A stretch of 64,000 nucleotides of DNA from Calliphora vicina (GCF_958450345.1 NC_088780.1:41532033-41596032), one strand, 5' to 3'; positions 47,750-59,325 are shown, counted from the first letter of the stretch. Numbers and translations: made by a program. Notes: generated by a model from the sequence alone, not told the origin.

Positions 47750-48013
47750 TATGGGAGCTATGACGAATTATAGAACGACCATAATTAAATTTGGTGACAT
47801 AAATTCCGTATATGTGAAACTTATTTATGACCGATAAAGTCCAATTTCTGGAGGACATTTGTATGGGGGCTAGGTGCACAAGGTTGACATGGCCAGCCAG
47901 ATGAACGGACGGACGGACGGACGGACATCGTTTAGTCGACTCAGAAAGTGATTCATTACAAAGATCTGCACAAAACCAATATACCCTCAACACTATGGTG
48001 GTGTAGGGTATAA
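47750..48013 (-). repeat. R1 repeat, part after the Tc1 insertion
   Basis: 'tatgggagctatgacgaatt', 'tatgaccgataaagtccaat', 'gacggacggacggacggaca', 'gactcagaaagtgattc', ending 'cactatggtggtgtagggta'. The 131-codon minus-strand frame over this junction is a by-product. Confidence 0.88.
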
Positions 48014-49060
48014 TTATGAGCAATATTCTTTAAAACAGTGGGGTCAATAGAAGAAACGGGTAATAAATATGTATCATCTAAACTACAGGTCCGATTGCAA
48101 AAGTATTTATAAACGAATAGTAGAGGAAAATTAAAGCTTTGATCACCCTAGGTGAGACATGTAGTGTCAAAGTCGACCTCCTCTGGATATGAAAAATTTG
48201 TTCAACTTGTAACTATTTATTTAAATAACTTAAATTAGGAATTTAGCACACATAAACTAAATCTTAATAAAAAAATAATACTAATTTTGTATTCCCAAAA
48301 ATATGTAAATTATAAGATATTTATGATCATTTAGTTAAGTGATTTTTTGAAATAAGGAAGTTATTATCAATTACGAACCGATCTCCAAGGACCAAAGTAG
48401 CATTATAGTTTTATCGCTCTAGAAGTTGGTATGGGTTTTGGGAGAAATCATGGATTGATCTTACGATTTTCAATATATTTTGATATTTTGTCAAACGAAT
48501 CTAGTTTACAAAATGCCATGGTAATATCTGTAATATATTTAAAGAAACTAGAATTTTGGGAAAATATTAACTTTTTTGGCATAAAATATTTATGATCAAC
48601 AAAGAATAATTGGAGAAGCTTCTATCACCCTACCTTCTTCCCTACAGACGTTCTAACAACAGACAGAGTGACGGGCATAACTAAAACGTCTTAGAATTTT
48701 ATAAGGACGCCGAATATGTATATTTTTTGATTCAACGACCAATATTTTGATATGTTACCAACTAAATGACAAAATTAATTGCCCTATACCTGCTACGAGT
48801 AAAGCGTAGTAATTTAGTTTTTTTTTTATCATATTTTATGAAAACTTGAATATAAAATAAATGGAAGCAAGCTCAAATTGAAAAAATAAAAAAAAAAATG
48901 GAAAATAATCCTATTATAAATAGTTTTTGTTTGCCTATAGATGTTTAAATATAAAATATAAAAATTGTCCGACATCAATAGCCCATTATAAATTGATATC
49001 AAAAAAAAATCATTCTATGTATTGTAGAAAGACATTGTGTAAAATATTAGGATGATAGGA
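48014..49060. other. Old repeat debris
   Basis: Contains the second R3 copy (48097-48215). Near 48350-48480 are R1-like phrases ('aattacgaaccgatc', 'ggtatgggttttggg', 'gattttcaat'). Near 48700-48760 a possible R2 tail ('gccgaatatgta', 'caacgacc') is seen. No gene. Confidence 0.5.
48097..48215 (+). repeat. R3 repeat, copy 2
   Basis: Partner of 13888-14015: 'gcaaaagtatttataaacga', 'tagtagagga', 'gtgtcaaagtcgacctcctc', 'cttgtaac'. Confidence 0.6.
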
Positions 49061-50179
49061 TAACGTTAACTGGTGGCGCAATGACGCTGAAGTTTTGAGG
49101 TGAATTTCAGTTTTTTTGTAAAAATGTTGCCACTAATCACGTGTTTTAGACAAACAGAACAAGAAATGAAGGAACAAAATTAACATAATTTGAGAATTAT
49201 TAAAATAAAAGCTCATTAATACTTAAAATATATCCATATTTACTTATATATGAGTTTTTGTCTTCGTAGGACCTATTCGCAGGTTTGATCAACAAACTTT
49301 ATTTTTTTTAATTCTTAAAAATTTTGTTAAACAAATTTCACATTAAAATTTATTGTAAATATAATAAGAAATAAAAAGTTGAAAAAAGTATGACAATACC
49401 TAGTTTTTTGACACCTGCGAATTAAATTATGCGATTTTCTAGAAAGACTAATTTGTTGGCCATATTTTGGCAAATAATTCAAATAATTATGAATTTTTAG
49501 TAAAAGCTGTCCAGGCTATTATAGTCCAGGAAATTCTAAATACAGTCTGCAAGTTTTATTAAAATCGGAAAACGTTTGTTTACCCTTAAACCTTGAAGGT
49601 CAAAAATCAGATGTTTTAATATTAGGAAATTCCCATGGATAGATAGCGAAATGTGATATATTTTTGGGCCGATTTTGATGAAACTTATGAAACATGAACC
49701 CTTAATAGCACTTGGGGTTAATATGACCCTCAACTTTTAAAATCACGAAAAACAGTTTAAATATGAATGGTTCTAATTTTAATGTTTTTCAAAATTAAAT
49801 AAACGGAATATTCAAGTTATTTTTAAATTTTAATAAATCTAAAGTATACTAAAGGGTTTAAATCAATTTTATTTTTCAAAAATCGTCAATGAAATATTAG
49901 TTACGTTATTAAGGCAATAATCAGGTATAAATACATTATTGTGCGGTCAAAATTTATAAAAATTGTGAACTTTTTTCAAAATAATTTAGTAATACTATTT
50001 TCTAATACACAGAACAATATTTAAAAGTTTGTTTCCTTTAAAAATCAAATTTTGATCAGCACTATTGAAATTGACAAGATTTTTTAGGCTTTTAAAAGTT
50101 TGGGGGTCATTTTAACCCCAGTTATTATTCTACAATGAATTGCATGTCATTATGTTTAGTTTTAAAAAGTGTAGACACA

Positions 50180-50813
50180 ATGGAAAATGAAGCTAGAAAT
50201 AAAATTGTGCACAAATATCTACAAAATCCGACTTTGTCGGGTTAAAAGATAGCCAAAATCTGATTTTCGGATAACAGGTCAAAAATTTTACATCTAGGCA
50301 GCTCGAGGTTGTGTGGCCTTTAAATATGAATACGTCAAATTGAACAAAAATATTAATTTGGCAGGCAATCCGCAGCTGCGGTTTGAAGAGTCAAGCTTTT
50401 CAGACATGTTTTTAAAGAATTTTCAGAATTATATATAACAAGAGAGTTTGGAAAAGCGATTGCTGTCATTTATAAGACATTACACATCTGATACAATGTT
50501 TTAGTCAAGTTGTCATTACTCAATGACAAGTTGTCATTACTCAAATACAACTATGAAGTGGTATAATGAGAATAATATTGATGTTATACCAAAACACATC
50601 AATTAAACAAATTGCACAAATCTTCGTCCAATCGAGATATATTGGGCAATTGTTAAACGTAAATTGAAAAAGAGTGAAGGTACAGCAAATAACCAGATTT
50701 TGATGAGAACAAAGTGGAATAAATATGCTAGAATAACGGTAGAAGTAGGAAGAAAAGTTGTGCAGCTATTAATGGGAAGCATACAAAAAAGCCAGAAAAT
50801 TTGTTCGAAATAA
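50180..50813 (+). pseudogene. Tc1/mariner-superfamily transposase relic
   Basis: Starts at an ATG with MENEARNKIVHKYLQNPTLS followed by a stop, an HTH-type N-terminus. Near 50500-50813 the C-terminal part reads in one frame: CHYSNTTMKWYNENNIDVIP, then NCTNLRPIEIYWAIVKRKLK, ending at a stop (50811). 'DLASCHYS' and 'NCPQLRPIEKYW' are the pattern of a Tc1/mariner-like family in insects, where the E of RPIE is the third catalytic residue. The middle with the first catalytic Asp is not readable, and the frame is shorter (about 210 codons) than the ~340 expected. A nearby minus-strand frame is a shadow. Confidence 0.8.
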
Positions 50814-50989
50814 AGACGCATATACCTACAGTTACATTTTGTTTAAAGCTTAATAAATTACCTTTAATTTCATGTATAATATACAAAATTTATTTGAACC
50901 ACTAACTTGTTTTTTTCATTTTTTTTAATTTTATTTAAAAAAAAATATGAAAATATAAAATTTGGGATTTGACATTTGTTTGAAATTTT

Positions 50990-51334
50990 TTGATATTGAA
51001 AACTGTTGAAAACATGATAGGCCAAATAAAAGAGGTTAGCTGGCTAAAATTGTTCACAACTACTCTCTCCATGATCTCACCTAGCTCCCATACAAATGTC
51101 ACCCCGCTATACTGTTTGAACAGTCATAAATATGTTGATTATCTCGAAATCAGGATAATAGTTCAAGATCCTTGGAATTACATTTTCAAATTCCCGAATA
51201 CCGGGAGAGAAAAAGCCAGTACCGTATGGCATCACATGCAAAAAATGATCAAGCTATTATACTTTAATTCAAAAACGTTAGAAACCTTATTTCTGAATAT
51301 TTTACCCCTAATATGGTGTTACATACTGCTATGA
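50990..51334 (+). repeat. Probable old R1 copy (open frame not supported)
   Basis: The phrase 'cacctagctcccatacaaat' with 'gaacagtcataaatatgtt' follows the R1 order (+ orientation). The 114-codon frame over it has no recognisable domain, so I treat it as repeat-derived. Confidence 0.4.
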
Positions 51335-52845
51335 ATTTCACAATCTAAATAAATAGTTGTAATAGTGAACTATCATTTCTAAGATATTTAGTATTGATTC
51401 AATTACGGAAATAATTAGACAATAAATTTATATCTTGTGATCAAATTAAACGTAATTTAAATAAGGTTTCAATGAATGTTAAATTTATTACAAGCATATT
51501 TGTAATTAGTTTAAATTCCGATGTAAGTAAGATAATGATTCAACAAAATTTTGCAAATAATAATTAAAATTGCACGGAAAGTTGTTTGTATGTATGTAAT
51601 TAATATCACTAAAACTGTCATAATTGGATTGTTTTCTAATAAAGCTGAAATGAATGTTTAATATTTTAAAGCGATAAATAATGCAATTAATATATTTGAA
51701 GGTAGTTAAGTAAAAGTAAGTAAAATATGAAATTTTACATAATCGATTTTTTTTGACATAAAGTGGTCTTATATGATTAGTTGCAAATCGAATGATTCAG
51801 TTTTAATTACGGATTTTTCAAATATCGTCTGAGAAATTGTAAACAATTTGGATATTTAGAACATAATTTATTTTTTAACTAAATAGTGAAAACAAATTCG
51901 ATGTGGCAACCCAATTTAAGTTAAAAAGTTTACTATCTGTTTTTTCAATACAGACTCCATTTTCTGTAAAATATTTTACTCTAAACTAATTTTTTACCAA
52001 CAAAAGTTAAATAAATAGTTGATTGCAAAAAAAGAGAAAATAAGAAATAAAAAATAGAAAAACAGGAAACATCATTTTGAATCTATTTGCAATGCAAAAT
52101 TGAATTCAATGTGAATTATACATCTGGAAGCAAACCATCCACATACATTTATGTACCAAGTACCTTAGAGAGATAGTTAATATAAAAGAAATAAATAAAT
52201 AAAATAATATAATATAAACAGTACGAACTGCTTGATTACTTTTTAAAAGACAGATTTGTTGTGATAAAAAAAATGCAAACGAACGATGTTTCCGCTTTCT
52301 TGATATAAATCTGTGGCATCTAAGATTAGCGGAAACATGTTGAGTTACATTGTGAGAAATAAAATCATTCTTGTCTCTATACTTTTGTTATAATTTTTAT
52401 TTTACTTTTTTATGCAGTACACATTACAGAAGTTTGCTTAAATTGATATTTAAACAAAAGTTTTTCATTTAAAATAAAACAAGGAAAAACTAACTAACAA
52501 AACATTTCTTTGTTAATATAAATTTAAAGACTACTTATTTAAGGCTGTGATAAGTAATAGAGGTATGTCTAGACATGTACTTATATTTTGTTCACTTGTA
52601 AATGATTTTAAGGTGAAAAGAAACAGAATTATAAAAAATCATCAGATTTAAAAATAAATTACACAATTACCAGAATGGATGGAGAAAACAATTCCAATGG
52701 CCATGTTAAATAAAAATACTCTATTTTTGTACATAAGGATGACACCAAATATATTCACTCCTAGTAACATTATAAGTTTCCATCTACATCCTTAAGTTTT
52801 TATAAACTACTCCACCAAAATGGACCCTGCCCATGTTGCGTTACT
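51335..52845. other. AT-rich stretch, no gene seen
   Basis: Interior of the large inverted-repeat region. No domain, terminus or tandem repeat recognised. Confidence 0.5.
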
Positions 52846-53758
52846 GCTGATTTAACCCATTAATGAAATTCTATACAGACAAACTTAAGGCATATAATAT
52901 TGAAAAATTTGACCTTTGACCTTCAAGATTTAAGGTTTAACGTTTTTCAATTTTAGTAAAGCTTTCAGAGTATATTTAGAATTATCTGGACTATAATATT
53001 ATGAATAGGTTTTACTTGAAATTCATAACAGTAAGAAAATAGAGCTCATTCGCCAAAAATTGGCCAAATAATTGGTTTTTCTCGAAATTTTCAAAATTTA
53101 AAACGCAGGTACGGAAAAACTATAAGAGATATTTTCATAATTTTTACACATTTTTATTCCCCATTATATTCTCAATAAATCCCAATGAGATGATCAAAAA
53201 AATTCTGAAATTTGTTTATCAAAATTTTAAAAAATTTGAAAATGGAGTTTTGAAACTGCCGTCATACCTGCGAATAGGTTAACGGTATCCTGTGTAGACC
53301 AAAACTCATATACAAGTAAATATGGATAAATTTTAAGTAAAAATGATGTTTGTTTTAATATTTATCAAAATGTGTTAATTATGTTCCTAAATTTCTTGTT
53401 CCAGTTGCCTGAGGCACGTTAATGTCCTGGCGAATTTTTAATAACTTTAACATTTTTTGACCAATTTCAGTTTTTTATGTCTCATTAGAACGACAATTAC
53501 GTACAAATTTCTATTCTTTTATACTAAATTGCCAAGTCATTAAAAAAGTAAATTTTTTAATGGCAAAATTTTTACAAAAACTGAAAAAATGCATTTTCCC
53601 CTTGTAAATGCATCTCAAAATTTCAGAGGGCTTGCGGCACGTCTTAACCATAACCGATTTACCTAAAATTTTTTCAGGATGATTTTTGTACTAATGTTCA
53701 CCAAAGTGGGGGGTGAGAATGGCCAACATCCAACTTTCGTTAACCCTTTGACGGACAC

Positions 53759-54022
53759 TGACGTCTATAGACGTCATAACAAGGGTTTCTGGGGGGACAT
53801 GACGTGTATACACGTCATAAATTGTTTCCTTCATAAAATCATTATAAAGAAGCTAATGCACTTAAAAATTGGTTAAAATCAATAATATATCTGTTTTCTT
53901 TATAACGATATGTATATAAACATTGTTGCGGACAAAATACGGATACAAAGCTTACAAATATTGCAACATGCCAAATTTTTAATTTGGGACTTCCCCTGGT
54001 AACATGACGTTTATAGACGTCA
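53759..54022. repeat. Left group of TGACGT..TATA..ACGTCA palindromes
   Basis: Copies at 53759-53776, 53800-53817 and 54005-54022. Each is an 18-base perfect or near-perfect palindrome, with the first one base inside the 15-base terminus. Likely transposase-binding subterminal repeats, by analogy with the internal repeats of piggyBac. Confidence 0.9.
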
Positions 54023-54172
54023 TACTTGTATTAGAACTTAATCAGTCGTGTAAAGTGTGTGTTTCTGAATAGACACATTAAAAAAGAAAGATAAGTGTAT
54101 TTATTAATTTTTAAGTGTGCTGTTTTCTTTAAATTTAAAGGTGATTATTTTTATTACAAGTGAAAATTATTC

Positions 54173-55160
54173 ATGTGTTATGCATATATCGCATATAAAC
54201 TTATATATTATTCAATATTTTTAGCTTTTACTATGTCATACGAAAAACAAAGAGCAGCGTTAGAAAAATTGTTTGGTGAAGTAGACTCAAATGAAAGTTT
54301 CTCTGAAATAGATTCAGACACATCATCAGAGCCATTTCAAGATGATGGGGAGTTTGCTGATGATCCAAGTTACAATCCCGATAAAAGTTCCAGCACGTTG
54401 TCTTCCACCATAAACGAGGGTGAACATTTGGAATCGGCTAGAAAAAAGACTGATAGTGCTAAACAGTTGACTCTAGATACAACTGAAGAGAATGCAGAAG
54501 ACATCGAAGACAACGAAGATACTTGGACTTCAGATACTGAAAGTATTCCAGATTTCTTATTCGATACTAGTCAATGTGGAATAAAGATTCCTCTACCACC
54601 AAATCCATCACGTAAAATGTTTAGTAAAGATCCATTTTATCACCATCCAATTTTGCCTTCTCTTATGTCTGGAAGAAGATTTGAACAACTTTTGCGTTGT
54701 TTGAACTACGAAAAATATACATGTAAAACTGATAAGCTATCAAAAGTGTCAGAATTGGTTAATCTTTTAGTAAGCAATTTCTCAAAATCGTATTATCCAG
54801 AGGAAGCACTATCCTTAGATGAATCATTATTACTCTTCAAAGGCCGTCTTCTTTGTCGCCAATATATGAAATATGGCATAAAATTTTATGAATTGTATAC
54901 ACCTGATGGATATACTTTAAATTTTGAAATATATAAAGGGAAGCAATATCAAGAATTAGGTTCAACTTAGAAAAGACATTCCATAGTATTGCGATTAATG
55001 GCTCCTTACTTAAACAAAGGTCACCACTTATACATGGACAACTTTTATAACAGCGTAGATTTAAGCAAAGATTTGCTTAAACATAAGACTCACTCTACAG
55101 GAACATTGAGATCAAATAGAAAAGGAAATCCTCCAGAAATCCTCCAAAATTTAAAAAAAA
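54173..55160 (+). pseudogene. piggyBac transposase, truncated with premature stop
   Basis: An open frame runs 54173-54970. The likely true start is the ATG at 54233 (MSYEKQRAALEKLFGEVDSN), preceded by a possible splice acceptor (tatttttag). The first ~120 residues are acidic and Ser-rich, usual for piggyBac. A jump from PLPPNPSRKMF to SKDPFYHHPILPSLMSGRRF shows loss of much of the N-terminal domain. The first catalytic Asp is in LSLDESLLLFKGR (codon at 54818). An in-frame TAG at 54968 is followed, still in frame, by HHLYMDNFYNS with the second Asp. The protein ends in the palindrome array after ~55160, so the third Asp and the Cys-rich C-terminal domain are absent. Inactive. Confidence 0.93.
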
Positions 55161-55163
55161 ATT

Positions 55164-55313
55164 CGACGTGTATACACGTCATGTGCTTTATTATAAAGCT
55201 TGAAATGGTCTACATGTACCATGACGTGTATATACGTCATGACGTCTATAAACGTCATGACGTTTTGTATCAAATAAAATATATAAGGAGACTCATGACG
55301 TCAATAAACGTCA
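55164..55313. repeat. Right group of TGACGT..TATA..ACGTCA palindromes
   Basis: Copies at 55164-55181, 55222-55239, 55240-55257 (directly adjacent) and 55296-55313, plus a half copy after 55258. The same core as the left group, with single-base variants in the spacer. They directly replace the lost 3' part of the transposase gene. Confidence 0.9.
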
Positions 55314-55470
55314 AATATTAAAACCAATTTTTAATGTTTTAGATAGATTATATTTTCAATTTCCAGCAGTTTGGTGTTGTCGAAATTTTCGTATCTTGCC
55401 AAATAACGGAGATACAGCAAGTGTCCCACGGGAAGAACTCCTAAAATTTTGGTGTCCGTCAAAGGGTTAA

Positions 55471-55875
55471 TTAAGGGCCACCCTAACCCACATATGCCGA
55501 AGTGGGTATTTTTATACACAATCCACAAAATCGTACTTGTAGCTTAGGAAAGTGGGTCTAATGACTTGGTTATTTTGTTTGCTGATAGAGGACATCTAAG
55601 ACTACTAGACACATGGAGGGCATGGGGGACTTCCACTCCCCCCGTTTTCTAGAGCCGTTTATATTCGAATTTGGTGATTTTGTAAAATTGCTCAAATTTT
55701 GCCCACTAGTTCCCCACCAAGGAATGACCTAGTATTACCGAAAAATTTATTTTAAGTAGATCGATTCTTACTTTATCTACTCAAAAAAAAAAAATTTTTG
55801 ATATCGCTTCCTAGAATTTTCTAGAAGTTTTCTAATATTGCTCTATTTTTTGGTATTTTTCTACCCATTCGGCGT
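55471..55875. other. Unassigned, GC-richer flank
   Basis: No gene recognised. Somewhat GC-richer (ccactccccccgttttctag, ttccccaccaagg) and probably part of the repeat into which the piggyBac inserted. Confidence 0.4.
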
Positions 55876-55879
55876 TAAT

Positions 55880-56240
55880 TGGTTAATATTGACCGTACAG
55901 CCACCAGTATAAAGTATACTTGCAATAGTTCCAATATAAGGCACACTTTAATGAACATAAAATCTATTAAAATGTCGGTAGCCATATAATATTCAACAGA
56001 AATTAGTTTCACATATACAGAATACATGCCGCAAAATAGTATGACGATCGGTCTATAATTACTTCCAGATATCGTCAACTGATAAAAAAAAACGTTAAGG
56101 TGAATAAATCTCTTAAAATGTGTGGCAATGGCAGAAATGAGTTTCATATATTCTTAAATCATACTATCAAATTTTAATCAAACCCGTATATATAAATATA
56201 TTCCGGTCATAATCGATCATAGCTCCTACAAAAGGCACAA
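55880..56240 (+). repeat. Old R1 copy
   Basis: Ordered R1-like phrases: 'aaagtatac', 'agttccaatataaggc', 'ttaaaatgtcggta', 'atgacgatcggtctataatt', 'ggtcataatcgatcatagct'. Strongly diverged. Confidence 0.55.
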
Positions 56241-56459
56241 AAATATTTAACACAAGCACATTACTGGGAACAGTTATGATTCCTCAAAAATAAACCCTAT
56301 GTATACTAAATGGACAAAAGCACAAACATTTCCAAATCGCTGAAACAGACTTTAAATATTAAATACTTCTGAAATAATATCATATATCGCAACTTATAAC
56401 CTTTAAATTAAATTTTAAATAAAAATGGTTTTAGCATATACTTGGTGTAGAGTATTGAC

Positions 56460-57389
56460 TAGGGTATTCAATCGATTAACCGTTAATCGGTTAACCGATT
56501 AATTTTCGACGGTTTACTGTTCGAATAATTTGAAAGTGCCGATTTTCAAATAACAAATAAACCGATTAATTTGTGTCGATTAACCGATTAACCGAAATTC
56601 TTTTTTTTTTTTGCACTTTAACAAATTTGTTTGTATTTATTTTTCCGTTTCAATTCAAATACAAATTTCAAATTAAAATTAGATATTTTTGAACATCCAA
56701 TAAACATGATTAGTGAGTATGTATAACAACTGACATATTTAATTTACATGTCTTTGAAACTTTGTTTGTATTTACATGTATAGACGAAACTTTTTTTGAA
56801 ATGAGTCTTTTATCATAACTAAACGAAACTATTAAATTAATCAAAATCTAAAATAATCCAAAAAGGAATATTCGTGCATTTGATTTCTCCAACATATACA
56901 ATCAGCGAGAGAGTTTTTTTCCAAGAATAGTTTTATTAAATCTAAAGAAAAAAATCTTTTAAATTATATTTTTTTTACAAAAGATTATTTCAGAAGATCT
57001 CACTAAAACCCTATAAAACTCAGACATCGCTCATTTGCTGCAACAACGTCATAATTCAAAAAAAGTCGTTTCGAGAAAAACGTCTTTGAATATTTTATGA
57101 CATTTTGCTATTTCTTAAATAAATTTTCAACAAATCATGCTATTTCAGAAATATAAATAGAGGATGTTAATACCTTTCTAATCTGTATTTAACCCAAATT
57201 TTTACTTATCAAATATACGAGAAAACATGAATTTTAATTTTGATGTTTACAACAAAAAAACACTTTCACTTATTCGGTTAATCGAATAATTTTAAATTAA
57301 CCGATTATTAACCGAATAAATCTAAACCTCGATTAATTATTTGCTCGATTAACCGATTTAACCAGAAACCCGATTAATTGAATACCCTA
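56460..57389. mobile_element. Complete non-autonomous hAT-like element, copy 2 (930 bp)
   Basis: Same family as 15052-16108: ends TAGGGTATTCAAT and ATTGAATACCCTA, TTAACCGATTAA-type subterminal words, and matching interior ('tgctgcaacaacgtcataat', 'aagtcgtttcgagaaaaacg'). Exact 8-bp duplication GTATTGAC at 56452-56459 and 57390-57397. Lacks about 150 bases present in copy 1 and has an extra ~40 bases near 56875-56915. Non-coding. Confidence 0.93.
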
Positions 57390-57397
57390 GTATTGAC

Positions 57398-58570
57398 CGA
57401 CTATACTTTCTGAATTATGCCACATTTAAACTTTACAAAAATAATGTTAAATCGTTTAAAATTATTTATTCATATGAGTTTACGCAGAAAAAATACATAG
57501 TTACGATTATGCAACGTTTTGTGCTGCCACAAATGCTTGTCGCAATCGATATAATGGTAAAATATATTTTGTGTCAATAATAACTTGTTTTCTATAGTAA
57601 TTTTTTGGTTAATTTTTTATAACATCATGATTGTCGCTATATTGTATAGAATATGATCGATTTTGAACGATATTGTGGTAAATGAAAAATATTGTTATAT
57701 GTATCTATAATCAGAACATGATCACAAATACTGCATAATATGGTCATGTGGCTACAATCATTAGATCTTCCCTTTAAATATGGATATGCTTTATTTTTTG
57801 GGGCTTTTCCTTTAGTACCATTGTTTACCCCTCCTAATACGATTGGTTTAAAACTGTGCATCATTTATAGCAAATACATTGTTTAAGGACCGCTATAGAG
57901 TTTTCTGAAAGGATTCTAGTCATATGTATCCCATAGCGTATCCTTTGCGTATGTATTCTAGATCAGATTTTTCTGGCCGCCCTTCAGTAATTGGCAAGGA
58001 TATAAATTTCGAAAAACTTAACAATATTTTTAGCACAACTATTCTTAGAAAAATACATAGTTCAATTCTTACTAGTTATAAAGATTAATAAAGTGTTTCT
58101 AATGTTTAAAGGTTATAAACAAGAATAAATTGTTTTAAAAGTATTGCCTTTCTTATAGCAATGCACGGTGGTCAATTCCGGCCAATAATCTATAACTTCT
58201 TTATTTCTTCATAAAATATACAAAATTATTATTTTAGTAAAATTGTTTTATGCTAAATTCCCAATTTTTAATTTGATAAATTCACTGAAATTTATTGTTG
58301 GGGGATAAGCTAGTTCCTATGCGCATTTCGCTGTTTGCTTAGGCCAGATCATTAGGAAAACTTTTCCCAAAAGGCTTTAGAAAAACTAAAGATATTATAC
58401 AAATAAAACTATAGAGTGTTTGAGAATTACAGACACTCAAGCTTTATTTGTAAAAATATCAAAGCTTAAACAAAACACCAACAATAAACCGTGATTTTAT
58501 CTATTCTTACATTTCCTTACTAATTTATATTCGTGAGTGATTTTCGTGAGATTTATGTCTATATGAAACT
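57398..58570. other. AT-rich stretch, no gene seen
   Basis: No complete element. At 58535-58570 a short R1-like piece ('gtgagtgattttcg', 'gagatttatgtctatatgaa') precedes the full R1. Frame 57637-57864 (-) is unidentified. Confidence 0.5.
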
Positions 58571-58572
58571 TA

Positions 58573-59325
58573 TTATAACCTACACCACCATAGTGGGGAG
58601 GGTATTATGCGTTTGTGCAGATGTTTGTAACGCCCAAAAATATTAGTCTAACACCACCTTAAAGTATACCGATCGACTTAGAATCACTTTCTGAGTCGAT
58701 TAAACGATGTCCGTCCGTCCGTCTGGTTGGCTGGCTGGCTGACTGGCTGTCCATGTAAACCTTGTGCGCAGAGTACAGGTCGCAATTTTGAAGATATTTC
58801 GATAAAATTTGGTACATATTACTTTTTCGGCCCAAGGACCAAGCCTATTGAAACTGGCTGAAATCGGTCCATTATTTCACCTAGCCCCCATACAAAGTTC
58901 CCTCGAAATTGGACTTTATCGGTCATAAATTTCTAATTTATCTATGTATCTACACAAATTTCTCTCCAAATAAGTTTTATATATACAAAATTCATGTCAC
59001 CAAATTTTGTTACGATCGGTCCATAATTAGTCATAGCTCCCATATAGACCCGCTTCCGAAAATCACTTTAACGTGCATAAATCGCTTAAAAATGTTGGTA
59101 AACACACAAAGTTCAATATAGTTAACTTTAATATACACATAAATCACACGACCTAATTTCATGGTGATCGGTCCATAATTGGTCATAGCCCCCATATAAC
59201 CCCACTTCCGAAAATCACTCAAAAATATTAATTATTGAAATTTTAAAAGAACAATTTTTTTTGCTCTTTTACTTAGTGTAGGGTATTATATGGTCGGGCT
59301 TGACCGACCATACTTTCTTACTTGT
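58573..59325 (+). repeat. R1 repeat, full-length reference copy
   Basis: Begins ACCTACACCACCATAGTGGG then GAGGGTATTATGCG. Passes 'ccgatcgacttagaatcac', 'gatgtccgtccgtccgtctg' and 'ggctggctggctgactggct', then 'ctgaaatcggtccattattt', two 'gcttccgaaaatcac' modules, and ends GTAGGGTATTATATGGTCGG, GCTTGACCGACCATAC, TTTCTTACTTG. Both ends carry a hairpin next to a TA(T/A)ACCCTACAC box. No protein. Confidence 0.93.

Larger units (their letters stand above)
49070..53640. mobile_element. Large inverted-repeat element with a Tc1/mariner-like pseudogene inside
   Basis: The left arm (about 49070-49750) and right arm (about 52850-53640) are inverted copies. Paired phrases include 'acaagaaat..aggaac.aaattaa', 'atccatatttactt.tatatg', 'acctattcgcaggt', 'cacctgcg/acctgcg', 'tatagtcca.g.aattctaaata' and 'aaaacgtt..taaaccttgaagg'. 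The arms are diverged, with indels. Between them lies a transposase relic at 50180-50813 and about 2 kb of AT-rich DNA. No target duplication was found, so whether arms and gene form one element is an inference. Confidence 0.65.
53744..55466 (+). mobile_element. piggyBac-family element, internally deleted (1723 bp)
   Basis: Flanked by TTAA (53740-53743 and 55467-55470). Terminal inverted repeat CCCTTTGACGGACAC with its inverse GTGTCCGTCAAAGGG. Seven 18-base palindromes of the form TGACGT(N)TATA(N)ACGTCA lie inside the ends: 53759, 53800 and 54005 on the left; 55164, 55222, 55240 and 55296 on the right. A transposase relic lies between. Autonomous piggyBac elements are about 2.3-2.5 kb, so this copy has lost internal and 3' coding sequence. 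The clean ends and readable gene suggest it is among the younger insertions here. Confidence 0.96.

Noticed and set aside
47628..48023. 131-codon minus-strand frame
   Set aside because: Spans the Tc1/R1 junction, so it is an accidental fusion of two repeats.
50990..51334. 114-codon plus-strand frame
   Set aside because: Contains R1-like phrases and no recognisable domain.
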